14,321 bases of DNA from Planctomycetota bacterium (GTDB taxonomy: Bacteria > Planctomycetota > UBA1135 > UBA2386), in the NCBI GenBank assembly GCA_020425885.1, contig JAGQRA010000682.1, positions 1 through 14,321 on the forward strand, read 5' to 3'. The translations under genes and the position numbers were made by a program. Below the pieces are notes generated by a model. It was not told the origin of the DNA, did no database searches, and was given only the letters and a program-made list of their open reading frames with translations. Shown piece after piece: positions 13,432 through 14,321 of this stretch. How positions within the stretch are numbered: the first letter of the stretch is position 1; the number at the start of each line of letters is the position of its first letter.

Positions 13432-14321
13432 TCATCGCGCGATCACCTGCCACTCGAGAATGCCGCTCGCCCAGCCATCCTGTTGGTCCACCTCGAGCCG
13501 CAACGCCGTCGTCGTGATCTCGGCGAAGTCGACCTGACACCAACGATCGATCGCGATCGGTACGCCAGCGGCCTCGGTCGGAGCCACCGGACGCCACACC
13601 TCGCCATTGCCATCGGCGGAGCCGCTGCCGTCCGCGACGAGGTACGACAGCCGTGCACCCTGCGGCAGGCGGCACTGGCCGTGGCCGGTGTCATCGAACC
13701 AGTAGATCCGGCAACCGACCAGCCGCTGTGGCTTCGACCAGCGGTACAGCGCCCATTCGCTGCCACCCTTGTGCGGCCAGAAGTGACAGTTCTCGGCCGG
13801 CGTGATGCCGCTGCGCATGGGCTCCTCGCCGTCGCGCAGGGCCTCGGGAAAGCAGTTGCCGTGCTGGAACGACAGCTCGATCGCGGCCGTCAGTTCGGGG
13901 CCGCCGATCCGCGGCGACGGCGGCGCCACGGGCAACCAGACCGCCATCGCGCCGGCGTCGCGGTTGTCCCAGACGGCGTAGGGAACGAGCGTGACCTCGG
14001 TCCGACCCGCGGTGGCAGCCGGCCGGTAGAGATCGCTCCCCGACCACGGCGTCATCGCCGCATGCAGCAGCTCACCGCGCAGCACGGTCACGCCGCCGAG
14101 CAGATCGCCGCGTGCCTCGGCGCGCAGTTCGCAACCCGGCGCGGCCAGCAGCTCGGCCACCGGCACCCGCTGATCGACCTGCTCGGCGCAGTAGACGATC
14201 GGGCCGCGGGCGAACGCGACCCGACCCCGCAACGCCGCGGCGCGCGGATCCGCGATCAGGCGTCGCACCGGCATCGGCAGCGACAGCTCGACGCGCTCGC
14301 CGCGGCGGAAGACGCGCCGCA
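13432..14321 (-). CDS. GH127 beta-L-arabinofuranosidase-like glycosidase, 5' part missing
   Basis: The frame runs in from the right edge (295 residues seen). An internal ATG at 14274 is not the start, because upstream codons read ERVELSLPMPVRRLIADP, a family-typical linker continuing into RGRVAFARGPIVYCAEQVD. These are the hallmark C-terminal motifs of GH127 (formerly DUF1680) enzymes that release arabinofuranose. The catalytic cysteines and glutamate lie in the missing part. After about residue 130 of the visible piece comes a discoidin-like (F5/8 type) domain: PHKGGSEWALYRWSKPQRLV, CRIYWFDDTGHGQCRLPQGA, FAEITTTALRLEVDQQ and ASGILEWQV. This pairing is known in planctomycete and Bacteroidetes GH127 proteins. 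It fits plant or algal polysaccharide use. Localisation cannot be judged without the N-terminus. Confidence 0.88.
   Translation of the reverse strand, partial: RRVFRRGERVELSLPMPVRRLIADPRAAALRGRVAFARGPIVYCAEQVDQRVPVAELLAAPGCELRAEARGDLLGGVTVLRGELLHAAMTPWSGSDLYRPAATAGRTEVTLVPYAVWDNRDAGAMAVWLPVAPPSPRIGGPELTAAIELSFQHGNCFPEALRDGEEPMRSGITPAENCHFWPHKGGSEWALYRWSKPQRLVGCRIYWFDDTGHGQCRLPQGARLSYLVADGSGSADGNGEVWRPVAPTEAAGVPIAIDRWCQVDFAEITTTALRLEVDQQDGWASGILEWQVIAR

Noticed and set aside
13346..14047. Other minus-strand frames within the GH127 region (13208-13675, 13443-13766, 13691-14047).
   Set aside because: They are shadows of the glycosidase, whose frame shows clear GH127 and discoidin-like motifs.
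1..14321. CRISPR array, tRNA, rRNA, insertion sequence or riboswitch.
   Set aside because: I looked for spaced direct repeats, tRNA-like T-loops, transposase motifs and long terminal inverted repeats and found none. The only notable tandem repeat is the CTCTT tract.

Overview
This is a GC-rich window of densely packed genes, many of them exported. It most likely comes from a member of the Planctomycetota. The signs are the hpnC-hpnD-hpnE squalene module, secreted FG-GAP and kelch-type proteins, tandem DUF1111 di-haem c-type cytochromes, a GH127 enzyme with a C-terminal discoidin-like domain, and a 'GSVSGTSPGTP'-type C-terminal domain that I associate with secreted planctomycete proteins. The phylum call is an inference from gene content; no rRNA or tRNA is present to settle it.

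Layout. From 1 to 6201 everything real lies on the minus strand. In transcription order these are hpnC, hpnD and hpnE (6201 to 3150, adjacent or overlapping by 4 bases), then, after a 123-base gap with its own possible promoter, a radical-copper (galactose/glyoxal) oxidase-like gene, and an FG-GAP secreted protein that overlaps it by 4 bases and runs off the left edge. Positions 6202 to 6410 form a divergent intergenic region. From 6411 to 10481 the plus strand carries two di-haem oxidoreductases (stop and start sharing one base), a matrixin-type lipoprotein protease, and a small DUF669-like protein with an SSB-like acidic tail. From 10581 to the right edge the minus strand carries, in transcription order, the 3' part of a GH127 beta-L-arabinofuranosidase-like enzyme, an arylsulfotransferase-like exported protein, riboflavin synthase and a DCC/DUF393 thioredoxin-like protein. 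No gene-free stretch exceeds 300 bases.

Main discovery candidate. The copper oxidase gene begins inside a perfect pentanucleotide tract (five CTCTT units on the coding strand, 2948-2976). An ATG with a strong AAGGAG ribosome binding site sits upstream at 3026, but in the sequence as given it is one base out of frame with the oxidase and stops after 30 codons. One extra unit (six copies), or two fewer, would join it to the oxidase. The joined N-terminus would be a textbook signal peptide whose hydrophobic core is written by the repeat (FSSLL FSSLL). This is the same arrangement, and the same pentamer, as the phase-variable opa leader repeats of Neisseria. The 4-base coupling to the FG-GAP gene means both exported proteins could switch together.

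How the genes work together. HpnC, HpnD and HpnE should convert farnesyl diphosphate to squalene, the precursor of hopanoids or sterols. The two di-haem proteins form a periplasmic redox pair. The copper oxidase, FG-GAP protein, protease, arylsulfotransferase-like protein and GH127 enzyme form an outward-facing repertoire typical of polysaccharide- or surface-associated bacteria. RibE and the DUF393 protein are housekeeping or redox genes.
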